64,000 nucleotides of DNA from Caldicellulosiruptor saccharolyticus DSM 8903 (GTDB lineage Bacteria; Bacillota; Thermoanaerobacteria; Caldicellulosiruptorales; Caldicellulosiruptoraceae): assembly GCF_000016545.1 (NCBI RefSeq), contig NC_009437.1, forward strand, positions 218,501 to 282,500, given 5' to 3'. The notes beneath the pieces are model-generated. The model did not search any database. It was given only the letters and a program-made list of their open reading frames with translations, and was not told the origin of the DNA. Position numbers and translations under genes: made by a program. The number at the start of each line of letters is the position of its first letter. Position 1 is the stretch's first letter. This document shows, in pieces, positions 33,095 to 42,386 of this stretch.

Positions 33095-35206
33095 GTGGCT
33101 GTGCACAAGTTTGGGCTTTTTGTTGCAAAGCACAGAAAACTTGTTTTAGCAATTGCAATTTTGCTTTTGATTCCATCAATTTATGGGTTTGTTACCACAA
33201 AGGTCAATTATGACATTCTCACATACCTTCCAAAAGATTTGGAGTCAGTAAAAGGGCAAGATATCCTGGATAAAGAATTTAAGCAAGCTGCACTTTCAAT
33301 GCTCATTGTAAAAGGAGATATGAACATATCGAACATTCAGAAGCTCAAGAGTAAAATCTCACAGGTTGATGGGGTTGAAAAGGTCATATGGATTGACGAT
33401 TTTTTAGACCCAACAATTCCAAAAGAGATGCTACCAGATGTTTTGAAAAACACATTTTATAGCAAAGACTCAACCCTTTTGCTTATTCAGTTTAAAAACT
33501 CAGCATCATCACTTGAAACTCAAAACGCAATATCAAAGATAAGGAAAATTGCCACAGCTCAGTGCTTTTTAAGTGGTATGTCAGCAATTATAAAAGATAC
33601 AAGAGATTTGTCGGACAGAGAAACTCCTTTGTATGTACTTGTTGCTGTAGTATTTATATTCATCCTTCTATTGTTGACGATGGAATCACCTATTGTACCT
33701 ATCCTGTTTTTGACAAGCATCGGCATGGCAATCATATACAACTTGGGTACAAACAAATTCTTAGGGGAGATATCATACATTACAAAATCACTTGCTGCAG
33801 TGTTGCAGCTTGGTGTTACAATGGACTTTTCAATATTTTTGATGCACAGATACGATGAGGAAAGAAAGAGGTTTGACTCAAAAGAAGAAGCAATGGCAGA
33901 GGCTATTTCAAAGACTCTTGTTGCAATCTTGTCAAGTGCTGCAACTGCAATTGCAGGGTTCTTGGCACTCTGTGTGATGAGACTAAGAATTGGTGCAGAC
34001 ATTGGCATAGTTATGGCAAAAGGAGTATTTCTCGGTGTTATTGGAACTGTAACCATTTTACCTGCATTGATTCTAACATTTGACAGGGCAATCCACAAAT
34101 TTAGACTCAAAAATATCCTTCCGACATTCTCTAAAACGGCAGAGTTTGCAACAAAATACCATGTAGTGCTTTTTGTTGTATTTTTGCTTGCATTTATACC
34201 AGCTATTTATGGCAGAGTGAACATCAAAGAATATTACAACCTTATAGATTCTTTGCCAAAGACAATAAAATCTGTGCAGGCAACCGACCTTCTTAAAAAA
34301 GAGTACAACATGACAACAACTCATATGGTTTTAGTTGACAGGTCAGTGCCAAAGTATCAGATTAAAAACATGTGTGAAGAGATAAAAAGGGTCAAAGGTG
34401 TTGAAAAGGTATTGGCATTTGACGATATCTTGGGACCGGCTATTCCAGATGAGTTTATACCATCGTCTGTCAAGGAGAACTTTGAAAAAGGAAATTTCAA
34501 GCTGATAATGATAAACTCCATTTACAAATCAGCTACAAGTGAGGAAAATGCCCAGATAGAAAGAATACAGCAAATAGTCAAAAAATATTCTAAACGCTCA
34601 TATGTTACAGGCGAAGGTGTATTGACAAAGGATCTTGTTGAGATGGCAGACACAGACCTGAAAAGAGTTGATTTTATCTCTATCTTGGCAATATTTATGA
34701 TAATACTCATAACATTCAAATCAATCTCAATTCCATTAATTTTGGTTTTGGCAATTGAACTTGCGATATTCATAAATTTAGCAATTCCATATTACACAAA
34801 TGTAACAGTGCCGTTTATTGCATCAATTGTACTTGGAACAATCCAGCTTGGTTCTGCTATTAACTATGCAATCTTGATGACAACAAGATTTAGAGAAGAG
34901 ATTCAAAAAGGTCATGATAGATTTGAAGCTATAAAAATAGCTGTAAAAACATCTTCACGCTCTGTTGTAACAAGTGCACTGGCATTTGCATTTTCTACAT
35001 TGGCTGTAGCACTCATTGCAAAGATTGATATGATAAGAAGCCTGTGTGAGATGCTCTCAAGAGGTGCAGTTATAAGCATGATAGTTATATTGTTTGTTCT
35101 GCCATCATTGTTACTTCTTTTTGAAGGTGCGATTGCCAAAACAACTTTTGGTTGGAGATCAAAAGAAGCTTCTGTAAAGCCATCAGAAGAATATGAAACG
35201 TTATAA
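33095..35206 (+). CDS. MMPL/RND-family transporter, ends at an in-frame stop
   Basis: This protein of about 703 residues has two repeated units. Each has a transmembrane helix, an outer domain (YDILTYLPKDLESVKGQDILDKEF and the matching EYYNLIDSLPKTIKSVQATDLL), and a bundle of five helices with the SSD-like GVTMDFSIFLMHRYDEE and GSAINYAILMTTRFREE. MMPL proteins export lipids or drugs. GTG 33095 is chosen for GGAGATGAT just upstream; ATG 33062 would leave almost no leader after the promoter. The frame hits TAA at 35204 but stays open downstream in the same register, where a coiled-coil domain continues. Confidence 0.82.
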   Translation: MAVHKFGLFVAKHRKLVLAIAILLLIPSIYGFVTTKVNYDILTYLPKDLESVKGQDILDKEFKQAALSMLIVKGDMNISNIQKLKSKISQVDGVEKVIWIDDFLDPTIPKEMLPDVLKNTFYSKDSTLLLIQFKNSASSLETQNAISKIRKIATAQCFLSGMSAIIKDTRDLSDRETPLYVLVAVVFIFILLLLTMESPIVPILFLTSIGMAIIYNLGTNKFLGEISYITKSLAAVLQLGVTMDFSIFLMHRYDEERKRFDSKEEAMAEAISKTLVAILSSAATAIAGFLALCVMRLRIGADIGIVMAKGVFLGVIGTVTILPALILTFDRAIHKFRLKNILPTFSKTAEFATKYHVVLFVVFLLAFIPAIYGRVNIKEYYNLIDSLPKTIKSVQATDLLKKEYNMTTTHMVLVDRSVPKYQIKNMCEEIKRVKGVEKVLAFDDILGPAIPDEFIPSSVKENFEKGNFKLIMINSIYKSATSEENAQIERIQQIVKKYSKRSYVTGEGVLTKDLVEMADTDLKRVDFISILAIFMIILITFKSISIPLILVLAIELAIFINLAIPYYTNVTVPFIASIVLGTIQLGSAINYAILMTTRFREEIQKGHDRFEAIKIAVKTSSRSVVTSALAFAFSTLAVALIAKIDMIRSLCEMLSRGAVISMIVILFVLPSLLLLFEGAIAKTTFGWRSKEASVKPSEEYETL

Positions 35207-36073
35207 GGTGAAGAGAAGAGCATCCCTGTTGTCAAGGACATAGTTACAAGCCTCATAGCAGGAATTGACAAGCAAAGGCAGGCAATAAAGGGGTTGATTG
35301 ATTCAAAACAGGCAATGATAAATGGTCTTTCACAGATTCTTGACAATGTGAAAAAGATGTCTCAAGGGCAAGAAAAGTTAAGCACAGCTTTGCTGCAATT
35401 AAAAGACGCACAGGCTAAAATTGCAAGCTCGTCTGATTTGATTGTGCAAAATCAAAAAGTCTTAGAACAGTCAGCAGCAAAGCTAAAAGGCAGCAAAAAA
35501 GCTTTGGATGAAGGAGCAAAAAAACTTTTGGCCTCAAAAGAACAGCTGATAAGCGGTACAAAAGCATTCTGTGAAGGCACAGAAAAACTTGACAGTGCAA
35601 CAGCACAGTTTGTCTCTGGCACAGAAAAATTAAAAGATGGGGCAAAACAGCTTTCCGGCGGAATGGGAAAGTTTGATGAGAATGTAAAAATGGTTTATTC
35701 AGCCTCTAGAAAGCTTTTGGAAGGTTCGAAAAAACTTGAAGATGGAACACTGGTTCTTAGCGACAGCTACCGAAAGTTCCACAATGAAGGTATAAAAGAG
35801 CTCTATTCAAAAACAGATGAGGCATTGGAGAAACTTGATGATATAAAAGATACTTTGAATGAGCTTAAAAAATTTTCGCAGAGTTATAAGACATTTTCTG
35901 GTATTTCGGATGAACTTGATGGTGAGGTAAAATTTGTTTTAAAGACAGATGAGATAAAGGCAAAAGAAGAAAAACAGGTTTCAAAAGAGGTAAAAACAGC
36001 AAATGTAAAGACTCATGAAAGGAAAAGTTTTTGGAAATGGCTTTTGGGGCTTTTGCACATTCAGGTAGACTGA
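35207..36073 (+). pseudogene. C-terminal coiled-coil extension of the MMPL transporter, cut off by a stop codon
   Basis: In the same frame as the transporter, directly after the TAA at 35204-35206, the sequence reads GEEKSIPVVKDIVTSLIAG and continues for 288 residues. It has repeated helical units of the YhgE/Pip type (GAKKLLASKEQLISGTKAFCEG, GTEKLKDGAKQLSGGMGKF) and ends WKWLLGLLHIQVD. No start codon with a credible ribosome site lies at its beginning; a TTG at 35294 has AAGGGG touching it. In relatives this kind of segment follows MMPL helices in one protein. I therefore read it as one gene with an internal stop. Confidence 0.6.
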
Positions 36074-36170
36074 GGCAAAAGCCCTCTTTTTTTATTTTGT
36101 TTGATAATTAAAGCTTCTATGGTATATAATTCTGTATAACACATAATAACTTAGAAAGAGGTGCTTTGTT

Positions 36171-36953
36171 TTGGTATCTAATCTCAAAGTCATATTTATG
36201 TGTATTACACTTCTTCTTTCAGTGGGCTTGCCTGTTGTGCTGGCTGTGATCGTTCTAAAAAAGTACTCAGGAGTTTTAAAATCAATTTTAATAGGAGCAT
36301 TAATATTTTTCATTTCTCAGATTGTTCTGAGAATTCCAATACTTCAGATTTTATCAAAACAAAGTTATTTTGTAGAATTTTCAAAACATTACATTGCATA
36401 CTCTCTCTTTTTGGGTCTGACAGCTGGGATTTTTGAAGAGGTTGGAAGATACATTGGTTTTAGAGGGTTTTTAAAAGATAGGCTAAACTATCAAAACGGT
36501 CTTGCTTATGGGGTTGGACATGGTGGAATTGAATCAATCTTTCTTGTTGGGATAGCCTATATAAATAACATTGTGTATTCTTTTTTAATTAACTCTGGCA
36601 GTTTAGATATTCTTTTGAAGGGCAAGGTTTCTCCTGAGGTGATTAGGTCTATAAAAAGTGCACTTATTGAAACACCTGCTTCGACATTTCTTCTTGCTGG
36701 CTTTGAAAGAGTCTTCACAATGGCAATTCAGATTGCTCTTTCGCTTTTGGTTCTGGTGGCTGTTAAAAGAAAGAGGTTGTATTATCTTGCTTTTGCAATA
36801 TTGCTTCACACAATCATTGATGCCCCTGCTGCATATATGGCATTAGTAAAAGTTAATATATTTGCTATTGAGTTTGTAGTTTTGCTATGGGCTGTGTTGA
36901 GCTTGGTCTACATCATAAAGTGGAAAGACATTCATAGAATACAAGAAAGCTAA
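36171..36953 (+). CDS. YhfC-family (DUF2324) membrane protein, CPBP-like
   Basis: This 260-residue protein has seven or eight predicted membrane helices. Polar motifs in the membrane are AGIFEEVGRYIGFRG near residue 84 and YGVGHGGIESIF near 113, with a later HTIIDAPAAY. The pattern EExxR, HGxxE, HxxxD is that of CPBP/YhfC putative intramembrane metalloproteases, where Glu and His bind zinc. The substrate is unknown. TTG 36171 is used, with AGAGGTG 7 bases upstream. Confidence 0.75.
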   Translation: MVSNLKVIFMCITLLLSVGLPVVLAVIVLKKYSGVLKSILIGALIFFISQIVLRIPILQILSKQSYFVEFSKHYIAYSLFLGLTAGIFEEVGRYIGFRGFLKDRLNYQNGLAYGVGHGGIESIFLVGIAYINNIVYSFLINSGSLDILLKGKVSPEVIRSIKSALIETPASTFLLAGFERVFTMAIQIALSLLVLVAVKRKRLYYLAFAILLHTIIDAPAAYMALVKVNIFAIEFVVLLWAVLSLVYIIKWKDIHRIQES

Positions 36954-36997
36954 AAGGGCTGAAAGAAAGGTGTGTATAAAAAAAAGGGGTGGAGCTA

Positions 36998-37231
36998 ATG
37001 GGTGAGTTTGTGTCAAATGTGGCAAGACTTTTGGATGAAACAAAAACAAAAGAGTTTTTGGCAGGAGTCCAACAAGGGATTCAACAAGGAATTCAACAGG
37101 GTATCCGGCAAGAGAGGATAGAGACAGCAAAAAGAATGATTCAGTTAGGAATTTCATACGATATCATATCCAAAGCGACCAACCTAAGTATTGAAGAGAT
37201 TGAGAAAATAGCACAGGAGAAAATTAACTGA
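36998..37231 (+). CDS. Free-standing Rpn-like C-terminal tail protein
   Basis: This 77-residue protein reads MGEFVSNVARLLDETKTKEFLAG, then VQQGIQQGIQQGIRQERIE, then KRMIQLGISYDIISKATNLSIEEIEKIAQ. It matches in size and order the 76-residue internal product of the Rpn gene at 31343: an N-terminal helix, the Gln-Gly repeat, then an HTH-like helix. There is no nuclease domain upstream; the preceding gene is the YhfC-like protein. ATG 36998 follows GGGGTGGAG closely. It may be a remnant or an independent inhibitor of the Rpn nuclease. Confidence 0.6.
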   Translation: MGEFVSNVARLLDETKTKEFLAGVQQGIQQGIQQGIRQERIETAKRMIQLGISYDIISKATNLSIEEIEKIAQEKIN

Positions 37232-37330
37232 TGTCCAAAACAACTTAAGAAGCTTTATGCAAACAATTTTCTTGCACAATATATCCGAGAGTGCTATACT
37301 AAAAAGTGAAAATTAAATAAAGTGGTTTTA

Positions 37331-37433
37331 AGGGGGAGCTGAGCGGGGCAAAGCTCGGCTGAGAGTAGGCACTAAAAAATCCCCGTGCCTTGACCCTTTG
37401 AACCTGATCCGGGTAATGCCGGCGAAGGGAGGA
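37331..37433 (+). ncRNA. TPP riboswitch (THI box)
   Basis: The aptamer shows CGGCTGAGAGTAGGC in the pyrimidine-binding arm and CTTTGAACCTGATCCGGGTAATGCCGGCGAAGGGA in the pyrophosphate arm, the standard THI box. Its TAATGCCGG (37414-37422) is exactly complementary to CCGGCATTA (37471-37479), the right arm of the next terminator. This gives an antiterminator when TPP is absent. It controls the thiS-thiD operon. Confidence 0.95.
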
Positions 37434-37449
37434 AAAGTGCAAAAAATAA

Positions 37450-37491
37450 AAGCCTTTAATGCTATAAAGTCCGGCATTAAAGGCTTTTTTT
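37450..37491 (+). terminator. TPP riboswitch terminator
   Basis: GCCTTTAATGC (37452-37462) pairs with GCATTAAAGGC (37474-37484), followed by a run of seven T. The right arm can pair instead with the aptamer, so it is the expression platform. Confidence 0.88.
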
Positions 37492-37529
37492 GCTTATATA
37501 AAAGCTTATTCAGACGCGACCAGAAAAAG

Positions 37530-37557
37530 AAGCTGCCGGCAACAGGCAGCTTTTTGT
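37530..37557 (+). terminator. Second terminator ahead of thiS
   Basis: AAGCTGCC (37530-37537) and GGCAGCTT (37545-37552) form an 8-bp stem with a 7-base loop and a TTTGTTTT tail, 40 bases after the riboswitch terminator. No alternative pairing with the aptamer is seen. Confidence 0.75.
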
Positions 37558-37618
37558 TTTAAGAGCACTTTTGAGACACTTTTTAGCTTGCAAAAAGCCT
37601 GTAGGGTAGGTGAGAACT

Positions 37619-37813
37619 TTGCTTATAAGAGTAAATGACAAAGAAATGGAGTTTTGTGGGAACATCTTAGATCTTATGCTGAGTTTGAATCTCAATCCTA
37701 AGACCTGTGCAGTTTTGGTAAATGGCGAGATTGTAAAGAAAGATGATTGGGAAAATTTTGTTTTAAAAGATGGTGACTATGTTGAGATTGTAAGCTTTGT
37801 TGGCGGCGGCTAA
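37619..37813 (+). CDS. thiS: Sulfur carrier protein ThiS
   Basis: This 64-residue ubiquitin-like protein ends in Gly-Gly (EIVSFVGGG), the site of thiocarboxylate formation. It carries sulfur for the thiazole ring. TTG 37619 (LLIRVNDKEMEF) with AGGTGAG upstream is preferred; GTG 37610 adds three residues. It starts the thiSGHFECD operon. The end GGG rather than GG is one residue longer than usual, so trimming or tolerance is implied. Confidence 0.85.
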   Translation: MLIRVNDKEMEFCGNILDLMLSLNLNPKTCAVLVNGEIVKKDDWENFVLKDGDYVEIVSFVGGG

Positions 37814-37887
37814 AAAAATTAAAAAATCATATCAAAATAACTATGCTACAAATCAATCACAAAAATTATAAAGAAAGGTGATGTTGT

Positions 37888-38652
37888 ATGTTTGAAATAG
37901 GTGGCAAGATGTTAAAATCAAGGCTTTTTGTTGGAACAGGTAAACTTCCTGACTATAGCCTAATTGAAAAGATGTACTATGAAGCTGGCATTGAGGTTTT
38001 TGCAGTGGCTGTCCGGCGAATAGGTCCAAATACTAAGCATACAAAAAATGTTTTAGAGTACATTCCGAAAGGTGCCACAATTATGGTAAACACCTCAGGG
38101 GCGCAAGACCATAAAGAAGCAGTAAAGATTGCTATGATTGGAAGAGAACTTACAGATTCTGACTGGGTAAAGGTTGAGATTGAAAAGGACACTAAATATC
38201 TTTTCCCAGATAGTTTTGAGACGCTAAAAGCTTGTGAAATCCTTGTAAAAGAGGGTTTTAAGGTATTTCCTTACATCTACCCTGATCTTAACCTTGCAAA
38301 AGAGCTTGAACAAATTGGAGTTGAAGCAGTCATGCCACTTGGCTCGCCAATTGGGACAAACAAAGGGATTGGTTGTGAGGTGCTTTTAAAGCCTATCATA
38401 AACGAGATAAAAATCCCTGTAATAATTGATGCGGGGATTGGACGACCATCTCACGCAGCACAGGCAATGGAAATGGGAGCAGATGCTGTTTTAATTAACA
38501 CTGCAATTGCAACGTCAGCTGACCCTCTTAAGATGGCAATAGCGTTTGCAAAGGCAGTTGAGGCAGGAAGACTTGCTTTTGAGGTTGGAATTTTGAAAGA
38601 GTATGAGTATGCTCAGGCATCATCACCTTTGGAGGATTTTATAAGCGGCTAA
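37888..38652 (+). CDS. thiG: Thiazole synthase ThiG
   Basis: This 254-residue TIM barrel has GKMLKSRLFVGTGK at the N-terminus, the catalytic Lys region in AVAVRR and YIPK, and phosphate-binding GSPIGTNKGI and DAGIGRPSHAAQAMEMGADAVLINTAI near residue 180. ThiG condenses deoxyxylulose phosphate, ThiS thiocarboxylate and dehydroglycine. It is 74 bases from thiS with an AAAGGTGATG site. Confidence 0.95.
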   Translation: MFEIGGKMLKSRLFVGTGKLPDYSLIEKMYYEAGIEVFAVAVRRIGPNTKHTKNVLEYIPKGATIMVNTSGAQDHKEAVKIAMIGRELTDSDWVKVEIEKDTKYLFPDSFETLKACEILVKEGFKVFPYIYPDLNLAKELEQIGVEAVMPLGSPIGTNKGIGCEVLLKPIINEIKIPVIIDAGIGRPSHAAQAMEMGADAVLINTAIATSADPLKMAIAFAKAVEAGRLAFEVGILKEYEYAQASSPLEDFISG

Positions 38653-38683
38653 AAAATTTTTTAAAAAAGAAGGTGCTGTCAAA

Positions 38684-39802
38684 ATGGTCAGCTTTTTGAA
38701 AGAAGCAGAAGAACTTTTTGAAGAATACAAAGACTATGCTCCTTCTCACAAGGAGATTTGCGAGATTATAGAGAATAAGGAATTTTTAACAAAAGAGGAT
38801 TTGGCAAAGCTTTTGAACGTCAACAGTAAAGAGGATATAATGCTTATGGCCAAGAAAGCTCAAAAGCTTACATGCGAGAATTTTGGCAAAGTTATTCTTT
38901 TGTATGCTCCGCTTTACATTGCAAATTACTGCCAAAACGGTTGTGTTTACTGTGGATTTTCATGTAGGAAAAAGTATAAAAGAGAAAAGCTGAGCTTTGA
39001 AAGAATTGAAAATGAACTTAGAAAAATGAAAGAAGAGGGGATTGACTCTGTTATAATTCTCACAGGTGAGGACAGAATTAACTCTTCGGTTGAATACATT
39101 GAAAAAGCATGTAGAATCGCAACCGACCTTATGTCAGAGGTCTCAATTGAAGTGTACCCTCTTTATGAAGAAGAGTACAGAAGGCTATCGAGCATTGGCG
39201 TTGTTGGAATTACTATGTACCAAGAGACATATCAAAGAGAAGACTATGATAAACTTCATCCATTTGGGCCAAAAAAAGACTTTGAGTTTAGGCTAAATGC
39301 ACCTGAAAGAGCATTAAAAGCTGGATTTCATGAGGTGTGTGTAGGCCCACTTTTGGGACTTTCTGAGCCCAAAAAAGATGTTTTGTGTGCAATACTTCAT
39401 GCAGAGTACTTGCTTGACAAGTTCCCAAAAGCTGAGATTTCAATCTCCTTCCCAAGATTCAGAAGCGCTGGCACAGACTTTATACCATCATACACTGTAT
39501 CAGACAAGGAATTTATCAAATTTTTGATCATTGCAAGGCTGTATCTTCCAAGAGTTGGAATTGTGGTGTCAACAAGAGAAAGGCCTTCTCTTCGCGATGC
39601 TTTGATTGACGTTTGCGTAACCAAGATGTCAGCAGGTTCTAAAACAACAGTTGGTGGGTATGCAGAAGAAAAAGACGAAGATGCTGAGGCTCAGTTTGAG
39701 GTAGAAGATAGAAGAAGTGTATCTGAGGTTGTAGATGTTATAATTAAAAAAGGACTTCGGCCCGAGTTTACAAACTGGGTAAAGGGTGTGAAAAGTGTAT
39801 GA
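38684..39802 (+). CDS. thiH: Dehydroglycine synthase ThiH (radical SAM)
   Basis: This 372-residue protein has the radical SAM motif CQNGCVYCGFSC near residue 85 and LEVCVGPLLGLSEP-like ThiH segments (HEVCVGPLLGL). It makes dehydroglycine from tyrosine, the anaerobic alternative to ThiO, which fits an anaerobic host. The last codon region overlaps thiF by 4 bases (GTGTATGAG). Confidence 0.93.
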   Translation: MVSFLKEAEELFEEYKDYAPSHKEICEIIENKEFLTKEDLAKLLNVNSKEDIMLMAKKAQKLTCENFGKVILLYAPLYIANYCQNGCVYCGFSCRKKYKREKLSFERIENELRKMKEEGIDSVIILTGEDRINSSVEYIEKACRIATDLMSEVSIEVYPLYEEEYRRLSSIGVVGITMYQETYQREDYDKLHPFGPKKDFEFRLNAPERALKAGFHEVCVGPLLGLSEPKKDVLCAILHAEYLLDKFPKAEISISFPRFRSAGTDFIPSYTVSDKEFIKFLIIARLYLPRVGIVVSTRERPSLRDALIDVCVTKMSAGSKTTVGGYAEEKDEDAEAQFEVEDRRSVSEVVDVIIKKGLRPEFTNWVKGVKSV

Positions 39803-40404
39803 GCTTATTTGACCTTATGCTGAAAAACTACTTTGATGAAAAGATGCTTGAAAAACTCTCAAAAGTGAAGATTCTTATCATTGGCTGTGGCGGGCTTGGT
39901 TCTAACATTGCAGTTATGCTTGTAAGAAGTGGCGTTAAAAACCTTACAATCGTTGACTTTGACAAGGTAGATGTTTCAAATCTCAACAGGCAAAACTATT
40001 TCTTCTACCAGACAGGGCAGGAAAAAGTGTCAGCGCTCAAAGACATTCTTGAGAAGATAAATCCGTATATAACTGTAAAAGCTCTGAATATGAAAATTGA
40101 TGAGTCAAATATAGATGATTTGATTGAGCAGCATGACATAGTTGTTGAGGCAGTTGACAATGAGCAGACAAAAATGCTCATCTTCAAAAAAGCACATGAT
40201 CATGGCAAGAAAGTTGTTTTAGCCTCAGGCGTTGCAGGGTTTGGCGATTGTGAAAATATCAAAATAAAGCGTGGCAAGAACTTTTCAGTTGTGGGCGATT
40301 TTGTGACATCAATCAAAGAAAAAAAACCTCTTGCACCAAAGGTAATGGCAGTTGCCGCAATGCAGGCTGATGAGGTTTTGAGGATGGTGAGTGAGCTTGA
40401 GTAA
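39799..40404 (+). CDS. thiF: ThiS adenylyltransferase ThiF
   Basis: This 201-residue E1-like protein has the nucleotide-binding GCGGLGSNIAVMLVRSGV near residue 32 and DFDKVDVSNLNRQNYF. It adenylates the ThiS C-terminus. It is shorter than typical ThiF (about 250) and has no CxxC zinc motif at the C-terminus, like the short ThiF proteins found in clostridial thi operons. Overlaps thiH and thiE. Confidence 0.88.
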   Translation: MSLFDLMLKNYFDEKMLEKLSKVKILIIGCGGLGSNIAVMLVRSGVKNLTIVDFDKVDVSNLNRQNYFFYQTGQEKVSALKDILEKINPYITVKALNMKIDESNIDDLIEQHDIVVEAVDNEQTKMLIFKKAHDHGKKVVLASGVAGFGDCENIKIKRGKNFSVVGDFVTSIKEKKPLAPKVMAVAAMQADEVLRMVSELE

Positions 40405-41056
40405 AGAAGAGAAGCTGCAGCTTTTTAAAAGTTACAACATCTATGGCTTGACAGCTGAGAAATTTTCAAATGGAAGGTCGAATATAGAAGTTGTAAAGGC
40501 AATGCTTGAGAGTGGAATAAAAATAATCCAGTACAGGGAAAAGCACAAAAGTCTCAAAGAAAAATATGAAGAGTGTCTGCAAATCAGAGAACTTACCAAG
40601 CAGTATGGTGCGCTTTTGATAGTAAACGACCATGTGGACCTGTGCCAGATGGTGGGTGCGGACGGTGTTCACTTGGGGCAGGAAGACTATCCAGCAAAAG
40701 AGGTAAGAAAAATCTTAGGAGAAGACTTTATAATCGGTGTTACAACTCATACAAAAGAACAAGTTGAAAAAGCAGTTGAAGATGGAGCTGACTATATTGG
40801 TTTGGGACCTGTGTTTCAGAGCTTTACAAAAGACAAGCCACATCCGCCGATTGGCCTTGAGATGGTAAGGTGGGCAGCTACGTACTGCAAGATACCTTTT
40901 GTTGCGATAGGTGGAATAAAAGAGCACAATCTTAAAGATGTGCTTAAGGCGGGTGCAAAATGCGTCAGCCTTGTGACAGAGATTGTAGGTAGCGATGACA
41001 TTTCACAAAAAATAAAAAAGCTTTGGGATATTATAAAAGAGTTTGAAAGGAGCTGA
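40391..41056 (+). CDS. thiE: Thiamine-phosphate synthase ThiE
   Basis: This 221-residue TIM barrel has IIQYREKHKSLKEK, LIVNDHVDLCQMVGADGVHLGQED near residue 80, GVTTHTKEQVEKAVEDGADYIGLGPVF and VAIGGIKEHN. It joins HMP-PP and thiazole phosphate. The GTG at 40391 lies inside the thiF end, with GAGGATGG upstream. Confidence 0.95.
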   Translation: MSLSKEEKLQLFKSYNIYGLTAEKFSNGRSNIEVVKAMLESGIKIIQYREKHKSLKEKYEECLQIRELTKQYGALLIVNDHVDLCQMVGADGVHLGQEDYPAKEVRKILGEDFIIGVTTHTKEQVEKAVEDGADYIGLGPVFQSFTKDKPHPPIGLEMVRWAATYCKIPFVAIGGIKEHNLKDVLKAGAKCVSLVTEIVGSDDISQKIKKLWDIIKEFERS

Positions 41057-41063
41057 TTTTGTG

Positions 41064-42329
41064 ATGAAAACCCAGATGACATATGCAAAAGAAGGAATAT
41101 TTACACGCGAGATGGAACTTGCAATCCAGAATGAAGAGATAGATAAAGAAGAATTCTTGCAAAAGGTTGCAGAGGGCAAAATTGTCATCCCTGCAAACAA
41201 GAACAGGAAAAGAAACAAATACTTTGCAATTGGAGATGGAACATATGTAAAAATCAATGTAAATATTGGTGTGTCTGAAGCATGTCCAAATTTTGATATA
41301 GAGGTTCAAAAGCTTGAGGTTGCCAAAAAATTTGATGTTGAATCTGTGATGGATTTGTCAAGCGGGCTTGATGCTTCAAACTTCAGAAAATACATTCTTC
41401 AAAACTATGATTTTATAGTAGGAACAGTTCCGGTTTACCAGGTTGCATCAAGGCATGATGACATAACAAAAGTGGACAGCAAAGAGTTTATAGAAGAGAT
41501 TGAAAGGCAGGCAGAAGAAGGGGTTGACTTTTTTACAATCCATGCAGGAATTACAAGAAGGACTTTAGAGAGGTTTGAAAAAAATGATCGTCTTCTCAAG
41601 ATTGTCTCAAGAGGCGGTGCACTTTTATATAAATGGATGATGGCAAACGGCAAAGAAAATCCTCTGTATGAGCATTTTGATGAGATTTTGAAGATATGCA
41701 AAAAACATGATGTGACAATCAGCCTTGGAGACAGTCTCAGGCCCGGCGCGGTCTATGATGCAACAGACGCACTTCAAATAGAAGAGCTTATAAACCTTGG
41801 CGAGCTTACCAAAATGGCCTGGAAAGAAGATGTGCAGGTGATGATAGAAGGGCCAGGGCACATGAGAGCAAATGAGATTGCAGCAAACATGGTAATTCAA
41901 AAAAGGCTTTGCCACGGTGCACCGTTTTATGTCTTGGGGCCTCTTACAACAGACATTGCAGCAGGGTATGACCATATCTCAGGTGCGATGGGTGCGCTCA
42001 TTGCAGCTTTAAATGGAGCAGATTTTCTGTGCTATGTGACACCTGCTGAACACCTGAGACTTCCATCGGCAGATGATGTCAAAGAAGGAATTGTTGCATT
42101 CAAGATTGCAGCGCACAGTGCTAATATTGCAAAAGGATTTAAAAAGCCACTTGAAAAAGACATTGAGATGTCAATTGCAAGACGTGACCTTGATTGGCAG
42201 AAAATGATAAGCCTTTCGATTGACCCGCAAAAGGCAAGAGAATATAGAAGCACATACCCTTCCGATACATGCTCTATGTGTGGAAGACTGTGTGCTGTAA
42301 AAAATTCAAGAGACGAGGCAGTACTGTAA
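41064..42329 (+). CDS. thiC: Phosphomethylpyrimidine synthase ThiC
   Basis: This 421-residue radical SAM-type enzyme has ThiC motifs VNIGVSEACPNFDIE (N-terminal), DFFTIHAGITRRTLERF, MIEGPGHMRANEI, YVLGPLTTDIAAGYDHISGAMGA, and the C-terminal cluster site CSMCGRLC. It converts aminoimidazole ribotide to HMP phosphate. ATG 41064 is used, after AAAGGAGC; it overlaps neither the thiE stop nor a better start. The length is that of the compact bacterial form. Confidence 0.95.
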   Translation: MKTQMTYAKEGIFTREMELAIQNEEIDKEEFLQKVAEGKIVIPANKNRKRNKYFAIGDGTYVKINVNIGVSEACPNFDIEVQKLEVAKKFDVESVMDLSSGLDASNFRKYILQNYDFIVGTVPVYQVASRHDDITKVDSKEFIEEIERQAEEGVDFFTIHAGITRRTLERFEKNDRLLKIVSRGGALLYKWMMANGKENPLYEHFDEILKICKKHDVTISLGDSLRPGAVYDATDALQIEELINLGELTKMAWKEDVQVMIEGPGHMRANEIAANMVIQKRLCHGAPFYVLGPLTTDIAAGYDHISGAMGALIAALNGADFLCYVTPAEHLRLPSADDVKEGIVAFKIAAHSANIAKGFKKPLEKDIEMSIARRDLDWQKMISLSIDPQKAREYRSTYPSDTCSMCGRLCAVKNSRDEAVL

Positions 42330-42386
42330 AACATTAAAAAAAGATAGTTTGATGGATTCAATTTATTTTAACAGGGGATGAAAAAT

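Noticed and set aside
33559..34110. 183-codon minus-strand frame within the MMPL transporter
   Set aside because: Shadow of hydrophobic coding sequence; no promoter or ribosome site.
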